A stretch of DNA of 64,000 nt from Arthrobacter sp. FW306-2-2C-D06B (GTDB lineage: Bacteria > Actinomycetota > Actinomycetes > Actinomycetales > Micrococcaceae). The translations under genes were made by a program, and so were the position numbers. Position 1 is the first letter of the stretch; every line of letters begins with the position of its first letter. Shown here one piece after another: positions 10,242 through 18,262 of the stretch. The DNA lies in assembly GCF_021789175.1 (NCBI RefSeq), contig NZ_CP084560.1:930001-994000 (forward strand), written 5' to 3'. Under the pieces are notes generated by a model, which was given only the letters and a program-made list of their open reading frames with translations, had not been told where the DNA came from and made no database searches.

Positions 10242-10397
10242 CTGTGCGCGTGCTGGAGGCTCCTGGGAGCCGCTCGCCGGGCACGCATACAAGCATACAA
10301 GCTGCCGGGGCAGCCCTCGAACACCGACGCAGCAACACAGGCACGGTGGCGACAGAGGCGGCCGGCACGTCGGTGCACTGCCGCTAGGCTGGCCCGC

Positions 10398-11162
10398 ATG
10401 AGAGAGCAGACGACGGCGCCGGCCGCCTTCGGCGACCACCTCCCGGACCTGGGCACGATCCGGTCGAACATCGGGGGCTGGGCCCAGTTGAGCGTGGTGC
10501 AGTATTTCGTGGCCGAATCGGCGGTGATCGAAGCCTGGCGCGGTCCCGAGCCCTACGATCGCCGGACAGGCTTCATCAGCGATCTGGGCGCGCTCAGGTG
10601 CGGGATCTACGAGCACCGCGACGTCTGTTCGCCCCTGCATCTGCTCATGAATGCCTCGTTTGTGGTGCAGGGCCTCGGCATGCTTTTCGGGGCGCTGCTG
10701 CTCAGTTCGGCGCTCCTCTGCGTAGCTGCCCGTCCCGGCGTGCGCATCCTGCAGGGTGCTGCCTACCGCAAAGCGTGGAACTCCGCCGTCGTGGTCCGCA
10801 TCCTGACGGGTATCTCCGGGCTGGGGACAGTGGTTGTTGGTTTCGTGCCGGAAGACCTCGGATCTCCCTTCCACCTTGTGGGCGCCCTCATGTTCTTCAT
10901 CGGTGGAGCATTTGCTCTATTGCTCCTCGGACTGCTTTGGCTGCCGCATACCCCTGTGAGCTGGTTCATCGTGGCGTGCGGAACGTTGACACTGGGCGCC
11001 CTCGTGATCGGCGGCCTGACACGGATGGATGTCCCCGAGCCTGGAACCCTGGAACGCTTGATGGCCTATCCGGTCACGATCGGATTTTCCGCGGCGGGGC
11101 TGGTAGTGGCGCAAAGGGTCCGGCAAGTACGGCGGACGGCGGCGCGGCTTGCAAAACGGTGA
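10398..11162 (+). CDS. DUF998 family integral membrane protein
   Basis: 254 residues from the ATG at 10398; an upstream in-frame start would overlap the tRNA gene. Six or so hydrophobic segments cover about residues 25-240. The short conserved features FVAESAVIEAW, ISDLGALRCG and VSGLGTVVVGFVPED-like loops match DUF998 membrane proteins, whose function is not known. A basic tail (RVRQVRRTAARLAKR) suggests an inside C-terminus. It stands alone between the tRNA and the signalling genes. Confidence 0.8.
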   Translation: MREQTTAPAAFGDHLPDLGTIRSNIGGWAQLSVVQYFVAESAVIEAWRGPEPYDRRTGFISDLGALRCGIYEHRDVCSPLHLLMNASFVVQGLGMLFGALLLSSALLCVAARPGVRILQGAAYRKAWNSAVVVRILTGISGLGTVVVGFVPEDLGSPFHLVGALMFFIGGAFALLLLGLLWLPHTPVSWFIVACGTLTLGALVIGGLTRMDVPEPGTLERLMAYPVTIGFSAAGLVVAQRVRQVRRTAARLAKR

Positions 11163-11439
11163 GTTTTCGCGGGTAGCCTCATGTCAGCGGGTGGGTGGTC
11201 TTTGCATTATCATGAGTGCACCCACCGGAATGGCGCCGGGCTGAGGGTTCCACGCAGTCTAGGCGCAGATCAGATCGACCGACACGGCAGAACATAGGAC
11301 CCATGACCCATCAGCTTGTTCTGCGTCGTCCGGGACACGCAGGCGAAATACTCCCCGTAAGGGCAGCTTCCGGGCTCTCGGGTTGCGCCCTTCGGGACTC
11401 TTACGGTCCGATCGTCCGACGGCGGCAGGCGACGCAGCG

Positions 11440-11892
11440 ATGAGCGCCCAGACACTGCCCGCCAGGGAGTCCCGGCTTCCCGATGATGCCTTGGAAGGAT
11501 TGTCCGAAGAGGTCACGGCCACGGCCCCTACCGACCGGATCATTGTTGACTTGGCGGAGGACGGGATCGTCGAAGTCACCCTGCCGCCGAACAGCATAGT
11601 CCGCGCGCCGGAGGCCCGGGCGGCCGCGGCGGCGGTCCGTGCGTTTGCGGATGGACGAAGGCTTCCGCTTCTGCTCAGGGTGACCGGAGTCTTGTCCGTC
11701 ACCGACGATGCGCGCCTGACCTACTCGAATTCCGTGGTCGTTTCAGCCTGTGCCCTCCTAGGGGAGAGTCCTGTGGACCGGGTGATCGCACACTTTCTCC
11801 TGCGCGCGAAGCCGGGCTCCATTCCGGGACGGTTCTTCACATCCGAGGCGGAAGCGCGTGACTGGTTGAGAGAGCACCACCGTGAATCATGA
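11440..11892 (+). CDS. STAS-like small protein (hypothetical)
   Basis: 150 residues from the ATG at 11440. The pattern of alternating strands and helices (IIVDLAEDGIVEVTLPP, then an Ala-rich helix, LPLLLRVTGVLSVTDDAR, then ALLGESPVDRVIAHFLL, then GRFFTSEAEARDWLREH) resembles STAS/SpoIIAA-like folds found as small stand-alone proteins in actinobacteria. The ending FFTSEAEARDWL is typical of that group. It overlaps the next gene by 11 bp, so it is probably co-translated with the GGDEF-EAL protein and may act as its partner. No catalytic residues are recognised. Confidence 0.65.
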   Translation: MSAQTLPARESRLPDDALEGLSEEVTATAPTDRIIVDLAEDGIVEVTLPPNSIVRAPEARAAAAAVRAFADGRRLPLLLRVTGVLSVTDDARLTYSNSVVVSACALLGESPVDRVIAHFLLRAKPGSIPGRFFTSEAEARDWLREHHRES

Positions 11893-13402
11893 GCCACAGG
11901 ACCCGCGACTCCTTGCCCTTGTTGAAGGGGTAGTCCGGATTGCGGACGGCGACCTTAGTACGAGGATCCCCGTCTCCGGCCCACGGGACGAAGTGGCTGC
12001 AGTCATTACCGGGATCAACCTCATGGCGGACGATCTTCAAGCCATCTACCAGGAGCTCGAAGAACGGGTCGAAAGCCGGACTGCCATGCTGCGCGAGGCT
12101 CAGATCGAACTCGAAAGGATGGCGCTCACTGATCCGCTGACTCAGTTGGCCAACCGCACGGCCCTGGAAAGGGCGCTGAACCATGAACTCGTCGAATCCG
12201 AGCGGGGCGAGCTCCCTCCTGCGTTGCTCGTTTTGGATTTGAACTCATTCAAGGGGATCAACGACACCTTGGGGCACGGCGCAGGGGACACCGTCTTGAA
12301 GATCACTGCCCGACGCCTGATCTCAGCGGTCCGCGAGACGGACATGGTGGCCAGGCTCGGCGGGGACGAATTTGCCGTCATGCTGCCCAAATCCAATGCC
12401 GCGCATGCGCGGGGGGTTGCCAAACGGATCCTCCGGGCCGTCGGTGAGAGCATCGACATTGGCGAAGTCCGGATTATCTGTGGAACCAGCATCGGACTCC
12501 GGGTCGCCGAGCCAGGACAGTCCGTGGACGACCTCGTGATGGAAGCCGATACGGCGATGTATGCGGCAAAGGCCGAGCAGGGGAGCAGCGTCAGGGTTTT
12601 CGAGCCGGCTTTGTTGTACGCGCGCCGACTGCAAGGACTCATGATCTCGGAACTCCGTGAAGCCATCCGGACGGATCAGCTGGTCCTCCACTTCCAGCCG
12701 GTTGTCGAGTTGGCTTCGGGCCGGATTGAAGGCGCTGAAGCGCTGGTGCGGTGGAACCACCCCGACAGGGGACTGTTGATGCCGGATGCATTCATCCCGT
12801 TGGCCGAGGAAACCGGAATCATCATCGATCTCGGCTATTGGGTTCTCCGGCGGGCGATGCAGCAACTGCGCGAGTGGCTGGATGGCCCGGGGGTAGCCGA
12901 AGACTTCAGTATGCGGGTCAATATTTCCACAACCGAACTGCAAAGCCTGGAATTGATTGAGCATGTCCGCGAAGTGCTCGCCGAAACCGGAGTGGAGGCA
13001 TCCAAGCTGGTCATCGAGCTGACGGAGTCAATGGCGGTGAACGGCAGCGACATCGACAGATACTCCCTGACCGGCCTCCGGCGTCTGGGTATCCGATTGG
13101 AAATCGACGACTTCGGCACCGGCTATTCGTCCATCAGCTACCTGCGCAGTCTTCCGGTCAACGTGGTCAAGATCGACCGGTCCCTCATCCAAGGCCTGGG
13201 CAAGGACGAAAAGGAACGGAACTTTGTGGCGGCCGTGCTCCAGCTCATTCACGCGTGCGGAATGCAGGCTGTTGCTGAGGGCATCGAAACGGCGGAGCAG
13301 GCGGCTGAGCTTGCCCGACTGGGCTGCGCCAGTGGCCAGGGGTATTACTTTGGCCGGCCCATGGCAGCGGATAAGTTCGCGGAACTGTTGCGAGGCGCGT
13401 GA
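11882..13402 (+). CDS. HAMP-like / GGDEF / EAL dual c-di-GMP protein
   Basis: 506 residues with a GTG start. Residues 10-60 look like a soluble HAMP-type linker (RIADGDLSTRIPV), followed by a short coiled coil. The GGDEF domain has intact GGDEF at 160-164 and RETD I-site at 151-154. The EAL domain starts near 250 and has EALVRW at 286-291, DDFGTGYSS and KIDRSLIQGL, so both domains look catalytically competent. Which activity dominates, synthesis or hydrolysis of c-di-GMP, cannot be read from sequence. There are no membrane segments. It shares an overlap with the STAS-like gene and ends just before a bidirectional terminator hairpin. Confidence 0.92.
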   Translation: MNHEPQDPRLLALVEGVVRIADGDLSTRIPVSGPRDEVAAVITGINLMADDLQAIYQELEERVESRTAMLREAQIELERMALTDPLTQLANRTALERALNHELVESERGELPPALLVLDLNSFKGINDTLGHGAGDTVLKITARRLISAVRETDMVARLGGDEFAVMLPKSNAAHARGVAKRILRAVGESIDIGEVRIICGTSIGLRVAEPGQSVDDLVMEADTAMYAAKAEQGSSVRVFEPALLYARRLQGLMISELREAIRTDQLVLHFQPVVELASGRIEGAEALVRWNHPDRGLLMPDAFIPLAEETGIIIDLGYWVLRRAMQQLREWLDGPGVAEDFSMRVNISTTELQSLELIEHVREVLAETGVEASKLVIELTESMAVNGSDIDRYSLTGLRRLGIRLEIDDFGTGYSSISYLRSLPVNVVKIDRSLIQGLGKDEKERNFVAAVLQLIHACGMQAVAEGIETAEQAAELARLGCASGQGYYFGRPMAADKFAELLRGA

Positions 13403-13438
13403 GCGTACCTCCTCCCGGTGACGGATTCCGGGCAGCAG

Positions 13439-13469
13439 AAAGGCACCGGACCCTAGGTTCGGTGCCTTT
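13439..13469. terminator. Bidirectional hairpin terminator
   Basis: Perfect 10-bp stem AAAGGCACCG/CGGTGCCTTT with an 11-nt loop. The stem ends in T-rich sequence on either strand. It sits between the convergent GGDEF-EAL gene and the tandem-repeat peptide gene. Confidence 0.8.
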
Positions 13470-13478
13470 CAGTTGAAG

Positions 13479-13811
13479 CTAGTTGGACGGGGTGGAGTTG
13501 GGCCACCAGCCAATTGCCTGGGGCGAACCTTGGGTGGTGGAGTTGGGCCACCAGCCAATTGCCTGGGGCGAACCTTGGGTGGCGGCGTTGGGCCACCAGC
13601 CAATTGCCTGGGCCGCACCTTGGGTGGCGGCGTTGGGCCACCAGCCAATTGCCTGGGCCGCACCCTGGGTGGCGGCGTTGGGCCACCAGCCAATGGCTAT
13701 GGACGAATCCTGCGAGGGGCTCTGGCTGCTGGCGGACACTGCTGCCGAGCCGGTAATTCCGGCGAGCAAGATTGCGGCTGCCGCGAGGAGGGCGGCGAGA
13801 GTTCTTTTCAT
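13479..13811 (-). CDS. Secreted tandem-repeat peptide with five GWWPN repeats (unrecognised)
   Basis: 110 residues from the ATG at 13811, preceded by AGGAG at 8 bp. Residues 1-27 form a clear Sec signal peptide (MKRTLAALLAAAAILLAG, then SAAVSA as a likely cleavage site). The rest is five copies of a 15-residue unit, AIGWWPN followed by spacers such as AATQGAAQ, STTQGSPQ, or the short end STPSN. Mature length is about 83 residues, with no cysteine and almost no charge. I do not recognise the family. It could be a cell-wall or surface binding protein, a precursor cut into short Trp-rich peptides, or a structural protein. The gene has its own near-consensus promoter and a terminator, so it is probably well expressed. 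Confidence 0.8.
   Translation of the reverse strand: MKRTLAALLAAAAILLAGITGSAAVSASSQSPSQDSSIAIGWWPNAATQGAAQAIGWWPNAATQGAAQAIGWWPNAATQGSPQAIGWWPNSTTQGSPQAIGWWPNSTPSN
13500..13695. repeat. 45-bp direct repeat array inside the secreted peptide gene
   Basis: Five near-identical units, each containing TTGGGCCACCAGCCAATTG on the plus strand (last unit slightly diverged), encode the GWWPN repeats on the minus strand. Differences cluster in the spacer codons, as expected for recent expansion by slippage or unequal crossing-over. Confidence 0.95.
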
Positions 13812-13871
13812 GCGAAAGCTCCTGATGGTTTGTGACTGATGCGACTGGAGTGAACGAAGTGAAGCACGCTC

Positions 13872-13900
13872 ATTATAAGAGTAACGACACGCCGTGTCAT
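13872..13900 (-). promoter_or_regulatory. Strong promoter of the tandem-repeat peptide gene, with dyad in the spacer
   Basis: On the minus strand ATGACA (-35) and TATAAT (-10) are separated by 17 bp. The spacer and -35 overlap the perfect inverted repeat GACACGGCGTGTC (13886-13898), a likely operator. The start codon lies about 60 bp downstream. Confidence 0.75.
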
Positions 13901-13981
13901 CAATGCTTCGTCCCATCTCCCAAAATCGTGCTAATCGCCCGCCCGGATATCGACGAAGTGTCTCAGGGACATAATGGAGCT

Positions 13982-15019
13982 ATGCGAGAAAAGAAGGTTG
14001 CGCCGTCATACGCCGCCGTGGAGCTTGAGGCGAGGGAGCATCGGGCCAGCCATGAGTTCACCAAGGCTGCCGACGGCGCGCGTTCGGCCGCCGATATTGC
14101 CCGTGACGAGGGTGATTCCGCGGGGTGGTGGAACATGACCTTCCTTCAAGCCGAGAACCTTCTCGACGCCGGTGATTTCGCTGAGTGCACGGCCCTGGCG
14201 AGGTCCCTTTCCGAGGCATCGTTGGCTGCGGCATCACCCCAGCACAGGGCCCGCGCGCTCATTTTGATGGCCAACTCCCTACGGAGTGAAGGACTTTTGG
14301 AGCTGGCGACGGCGGCTGCGATGTCGGCCGTCGGCTTGGTCGATGACGACGCCGACATGGAAATCGACGTCCATGCACGGCAGGCCCTGATCGCGGCGTT
14401 TGGCGAATCCGGAAAACTTGAGGAGGCTTGGGAAGAGTGCTTGTCCCTCTCCGAAAGAATCTCCGATGAAATGGATGACCAGTTGGCCGGCAAGGCGTAC
14501 TGGGTCATCGGCAATGTGGCGTTCCTCTGCGACAAGATCGCCGAGGGCCTCCAATATCATGAGCTCGCCGCGGAGACCTTTTCCCCTTCCCGGAACCTTG
14601 ATGTCTGGGCCAAGTTCAACAAGGCGTCGGCGGCGATGAGGCTGGCGGCGGAAGTGGCAGATGCTGCCACGCTCCGGTGCATTGAGCGTGCCGAACTTGC
14701 CACGGATGTGGTCGGCGGCAGCGAAGAGGAAATCCTCCTGCTTCGCCTCAACCGGGCGCATTGGAACTACCTGGCCGGAGACGCCAAGGCGGCACTCGAG
14801 CTGCTGGAGGAAATCAGTGGCAGCGCCGATCAACTGCCTTCGCAGATCGCCGGCGAAATATTCCTTCTGATGGCGCGCGCCCAAGCCGATACCGGAAGCA
14901 AGCAGGCGGCGAAGGAAAGCCTGGTCGAAGCGGCCGAGCGATTCGACAAAGCCGGCGCGCACCAGCGTGCCTTTCAAGCCCGGGAGATGCTCGCGCCGGG
15001 GCCTGATTCGGAGGACTGA
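13982..15019 (+). CDS. Hypothetical protein rich in helical repeats (TPR-like)
   Basis: 345 residues from the ATG at 13982; a longer in-frame start would run into the neighbouring promoter. The sequence is almost wholly amphipathic helix pairs (for example ALARSLSEASLAAASPQHRARALILMANSLRSE is one such run, here about residues 76-108), typical of tetratricopeptide-like solenoids that hold proteins together. Other pairs follow at about 110-340. No enzyme motif, signal peptide or membrane segment was seen. It is divergent from the secreted repeat-peptide gene and the two share a 170-bp upstream region. The function is unknown. Confidence 0.7.
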   Translation: MREKKVAPSYAAVELEAREHRASHEFTKAADGARSAADIARDEGDSAGWWNMTFLQAENLLDAGDFAECTALARSLSEASLAAASPQHRARALILMANSLRSEGLLELATAAAMSAVGLVDDDADMEIDVHARQALIAAFGESGKLEEAWEECLSLSERISDEMDDQLAGKAYWVIGNVAFLCDKIAEGLQYHELAAETFSPSRNLDVWAKFNKASAAMRLAAEVADAATLRCIERAELATDVVGGSEEEILLLRLNRAHWNYLAGDAKAALELLEEISGSADQLPSQIAGEIFLLMARAQADTGSKQAAKESLVEAAERFDKAGAHQRAFQAREMLAPGPDSED

Positions 15020-15056
15020 TTCCGCAGAGGAGTCGCGGCTAAAGGGCGCTGGGCCC

Positions 15057-15695
15057 TTAGGCGCTCTTCTTGGAATGCCGCCGGCCCACGAACACCGCCG
15101 CGCCGCCGGCCACAAGGCTGAGCACGAACAGTACCCAGCCCGCGACGGTGAGCGTGGAAGCCAAAGCCACCTGGCCGGCGTCGGGCGTTGCGGCTCCCAG
15201 CGCGGCGTCGACCGCCACGTTGCTCCACAAACGGACCACCGCGAACAGCAGCGGAGCAGCCCACAGGGCCCAGCGCAGTGCCTTGCCGGCCACATTGGTG
15301 CCGATGAGCAGAAGCCAGGTGAAGCCGAAGATCAGCGGAAACAGGGTTCCGGCGGTCTTGTGGATATAGCTGAGCTGCCCGCGGGCTTCGTCCGTCATGG
15401 CGCCATGCAATTGATGGACGTAGTCGGAGGAGAACCCGCCGACGAGGGAATCGGGCATGGCCATGCCGCCGGATAGCTGGGTCATCTGGTTCAGGGTCAG
15501 CAGATGCACGTACCAGAACAGGAAAAGGCTTGCCACAACCCCGGCAATCACAATGAGGCGCCCATTGTTCTGTGCCTTCTCCGGGGACCGCTGGGTGGTG
15601 GGATTGATCACCGACGGCAAGTGGTGCTGGGGGACAGCGGCATTGGCGCCGTGCTTTTTGATGCGTTGGGCTGGGGTCTTGGCCATGTCATTCAT
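15057..15695 (-). CDS. Hypothetical membrane protein (four hydrophobic segments)
   Basis: 212 residues from the ATG at 15695; 15686 is an equally possible start. A polar N-terminus of about 40 residues precedes four hydrophobic segments (about 45-65, 110-135, 140-165 and 180-202) and the tail is basic (GRRHSKKSA). The loop between the first two segments is moderately long and may be outside. The open frame continues upstream, but that part overlaps the inositol-phosphatase gene on the other strand and is not credible. I do not recognise the family. It is convergent with the TPR-like gene and divergent from the phosphatase gene. Confidence 0.65.
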   Translation of the reverse strand: MNDMAKTPAQRIKKHGANAAVPQHHLPSVINPTTQRSPEKAQNNGRLIVIAGVVASLFLFWYVHLLTLNQMTQLSGGMAMPDSLVGGFSSDYVHQLHGAMTDEARGQLSYIHKTAGTLFPLIFGFTWLLLIGTNVAGKALRWALWAAPLLFAVVRLWSNVAVDAALGAATPDAGQVALASTLTVAGWVLFVLSLVAGGAAVFVGRRHSKKSA

Positions 15696-15719
15696 TATCC
15701 CGCCACATAAGCTGGACCC

Positions 15720-16562
15720 ATGACCACTGGCAGGCACTCCGCCACAGAACTTGATCCATCGCTCGACGACTACGAACTCGCTGCGGCCCTGGTCCGGGAA
15801 GCCGGGCAGCTTGCCCTGCTGATGCGGATGGGCGGGTTGCAGGGGGAACGAAAGACTTCGGTTTCTGACGTGGTGACCGCCGCAGACCATGCGGCTGAGG
15901 CCTACGTCCTTGAGCAATTGCGCCGTTGCCGCCCGGACGACGGCATCCTGGGTGAAGAAGGAAGCTCGGTGACAGGAAGCAGCGGCCGCACCTGGGTGAT
16001 CGATCCCGTGGACGGTACATACAATTTCCTGCACGGCTCCACCTATTGGTGCTCGGCGATTGCCTTGAAGCACGACCGTCCGGCCACACCTGGGGTCGCC
16101 TCGGATGCGGACGTGATCCTTGGGGCCATCTATCAGCCGGAGCTGGACAAGCTCTGGACCGGCGGCGAAGGCCACCCCGCCACCCTCAACGACGAACGGA
16201 TCCCGGGGCCATCGGAGGCGGGGCTCAGTCAACTCGGTGCCGCGACCTACATCCACCCCACATGGCTTGCCGATCCCCGTGCTGCCATGCCTTGGCACGC
16301 TGCAGCGGTTTCCGCAGCTTCACTGCGCATGTTCGGTTCCGGCTCCTGCGATCTCGGCCGGGTGGCCGACGGCGAACTGGGCTGCTGGTTCCAGCACAGC
16401 TGCCCCGAGTGGGACTGGCTCCCCGGCAAGGCGATCGTCCGTGCGGCAGGCGGGAACACCGACGTCGTGCGCGTCAACGGCCTGGACTGGTTCCTCGCGG
16501 GAGGCCCGACGGCGGTCCGCGAGTTGCGTGCGGCGCTCACCTCGGTACCGCAATTCGCCTGA
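15720..16562 (+). CDS. Inositol monophosphatase family protein
   Basis: 280 residues. It has the family's metal-binding features: EEG (GEEGSS) and WVIDPVDGTYNFLHG, plus the C-terminal WDWLPGKAIVRAAGG, whose Asp in WDW is a metal ligand. These enzymes hydrolyse inositol monophosphate or related sugar phosphates, and some members act on histidinol phosphate or 3'-phosphoadenosine phosphates. The length is typical. It lies alone, well away from the inositol catabolism genes, so a direct link to that pathway is not shown. Three tandem palindromic repeats begin at its stop codon. Confidence 0.88.
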   Translation: MTTGRHSATELDPSLDDYELAAALVREAGQLALLMRMGGLQGERKTSVSDVVTAADHAAEAYVLEQLRRCRPDDGILGEEGSSVTGSSGRTWVIDPVDGTYNFLHGSTYWCSAIALKHDRPATPGVASDADVILGAIYQPELDKLWTGGEGHPATLNDERIPGPSEAGLSQLGAATYIHPTWLADPRAAMPWHAAAVSAASLRMFGSGSCDLGRVADGELGCWFQHSCPEWDWLPGKAIVRAAGGNTDVVRVNGLDWFLAGGPTAVRELRAALTSVPQFA

Positions 16563-16902
16563 GCATGCGCCCTCCTTGGTGTAAGGAGTGGACATAGTGC
16601 TGTTATGTCCATTGGTTCAAGCAAGGAGGGGGCATGTCCCTTGGGGGAGTTCGGGCTGCCGTGATCATTCCACGCTGCTTCCTGTGAGCATGCGCCCTCC
16701 TCGGCGTGAACAGCGGACATAGTCCTGTTATGTCCACTGGTTCAAGCAAGGAGGGGGCATGTCCCTTGGGGGCGGAGTTCGGGCTGCTGTGATCATTCCA
16801 CGCAGCTTCCTGTGAGCATGCGCCCTCCTTGGCGTGAGGAGTGGACATAGTCCTGTTATGTCCACTGGTTCAAGCAAGAAGGGGGCATGTCCCTTGGGGG
16901 GA
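16561..16902. repeat. Three tandem copies of a nested hairpin repeat (about 125-128 bp each)
   Basis: Copies begin at 16561, 16686 and 16814; the third is cut short. Each holds an outer stem (CATGCGCCCTCCTTG paired with CAAGGAGGGGGCATG) and an inner stem (TGGACATA/TATGTCCA), followed by about 45 bp of shared spacer. There are no open frames with coding character. It fills the gap before the epimerase gene. Confidence 0.93.
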
Positions 16903-16984
16903 TTGACCCTATTGGGGACTACCCCGGACAGGGCGCTGGGCAGTTGCTAATCTCCGGACGGCAGCTCAAGCCCAGGGGGAATAA

Positions 16985-18133
16985 TTGGAAAACCGCACCG
17001 TCCTGCTCGTTTATGGCACCCGTCCGGAGGCCATCAAAATGGCACCGCTGGTCCATGCCTTGCGTGCAACCGGCCGTTACAAGGCGCCAGTGGCAGTAAC
17101 CGGGCAGCACCGGGAAATGCTGGACCAGGTCAATGCGCTCTTCGGCGTCCGCCCCGAGCATGACCTGAACATCATTCAGCCCCGCCAAACCCTTGCCGGG
17201 ATCACGGAAAAGACCTTGCGGGGAGTCACGGAAGTCCTCCACGACGTCAGGCCAGACGCGGTGGTGGTCCAGGGAGACACCACTACCGCCATGGCCGCGG
17301 GGCTGGCAGCGTTCTACCAAGGAATTCCGGTGGTCCACCTTGAGGCCGGACTGCGCAGCGGCAACCTGAATTCACCTTTTCCAGAGGAAGCGAACCGCCG
17401 TTTGCTTGGGCAAATCGCCACACTGCATCTGGCGCCCACCGCAAGGGGCAGGGACAATCTGCTGTCCGAGGGCATTTCTGCGGAGAACATCGCGGTCACC
17501 GGAAATACGGTCATCGACGCGCTGTTGGGGACTGTCAAAAGGGACGTTGAGTTTGCGGAACCGGCGCTCCGGGCCGTCACGGATTCAGGCCGCAAAATCC
17601 TGTTGGTGACTCTCCACCGACGAGAAAACCTGGGCCAGGCCATGGTGGGCGTGGGCAAGGCTCTCGCGCGGATCGCGGCCCAGTGCCCCGAGGTGGAAAT
17701 CGTCCTTCCGATGCATCGGAATCCAGCTGTGCGCGAGGCAGTCCTGCCCGAAGTAGCAGGTGTCCAGAACGTCACCATTACGGAACCCCTCGACTACGTG
17801 CAATTCACCAAGCTCCTGAGCCTATGCCATGTGGTCCTCACTGACTCGGGCGGGGTCCAGGAAGAGGCGCCGGCCCTCGGGAAACCCGTTCTGGTCATGC
17901 GAGAGAACACCGAACGCCCCGAGGCCGTGGCGGCAGGTACGGCACGGCTCATCGGGACGCATGCGCAAACTATCGTGAACGCCGTCAACGCCTTGATGAG
18001 CGACGACGCGCTGTATTCGGATATGGCCACCGCAGTGAACCCCTACGGCGACGGCGGCGCGGCCGAGCGTGCCGTGGCGGCCATCGACTCCATGTTGGGG
18101 ACGGGTCAGCGACGCCCCGACTTCGTCGCTTAA
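16985..18133 (+). CDS. wecB: UDP-N-acetylglucosamine 2-epimerase (non-hydrolysing)
   Basis: 382 residues from a TTG start. The signature GTRPEAIKMAPL is at 11-22, and HLEAGLRSG, TLHRRENLG and LTDSGGVQEEAPALGKP are present, as in WecB/MnaA. The enzyme interconverts UDP-GlcNAc and UDP-ManNAc in the cytoplasm, supplying ManNAc for wall teichoic acid or exopolysaccharide linkage units. Length fits the family. It precedes the surface-protein and glycosyltransferase cluster, which makes an extracellular glycan role likely. Upstream are the tandem palindromes. Confidence 0.93.
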   Translation: MENRTVLLVYGTRPEAIKMAPLVHALRATGRYKAPVAVTGQHREMLDQVNALFGVRPEHDLNIIQPRQTLAGITEKTLRGVTEVLHDVRPDAVVVQGDTTTAMAAGLAAFYQGIPVVHLEAGLRSGNLNSPFPEEANRRLLGQIATLHLAPTARGRDNLLSEGISAENIAVTGNTVIDALLGTVKRDVEFAEPALRAVTDSGRKILLVTLHRRENLGQAMVGVGKALARIAAQCPEVEIVLPMHRNPAVREAVLPEVAGVQNVTITEPLDYVQFTKLLSLCHVVLTDSGGVQEEAPALGKPVLVMRENTERPEAVAAGTARLIGTHAQTIVNAVNALMSDDALYSDMATAVNPYGDGGAAERAVAAIDSMLGTGQRRPDFVA

Positions 18134-18262
18134 CCCATTCGGGTACCTTCGGGAAGCGCTCGCCTCGGGCCTTGTTTACTTTCTCCACGGGGGACGTGTG
18201 TCCTCCAAGGTTTCCGTTGCAACGCGCCCGGCGTGATTGCAACTCTTACGAGGGGGCAAAAC

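Noticed and set aside
13500..13695. Regular 45-bp repeats that could be read as a CRISPR array
   Set aside because: The repeats are contiguous with no unique spacers, and they encode five in-frame peptide units behind a signal peptide with promoter and RBS.
15696..16298. N-terminal extension of the 15057 minus-strand gene
   Set aside because: It lies wholly within the inositol-phosphatase gene on the other strand and shows no domain; starts at 15695 or 15686 are enough.
16561..16902. Three repeat units as a CRISPR array or as coding sequence
   Set aside because: Whole 125-bp units repeat, including the would-be spacers, and the frames crossing them are short and shaped by the palindromes.
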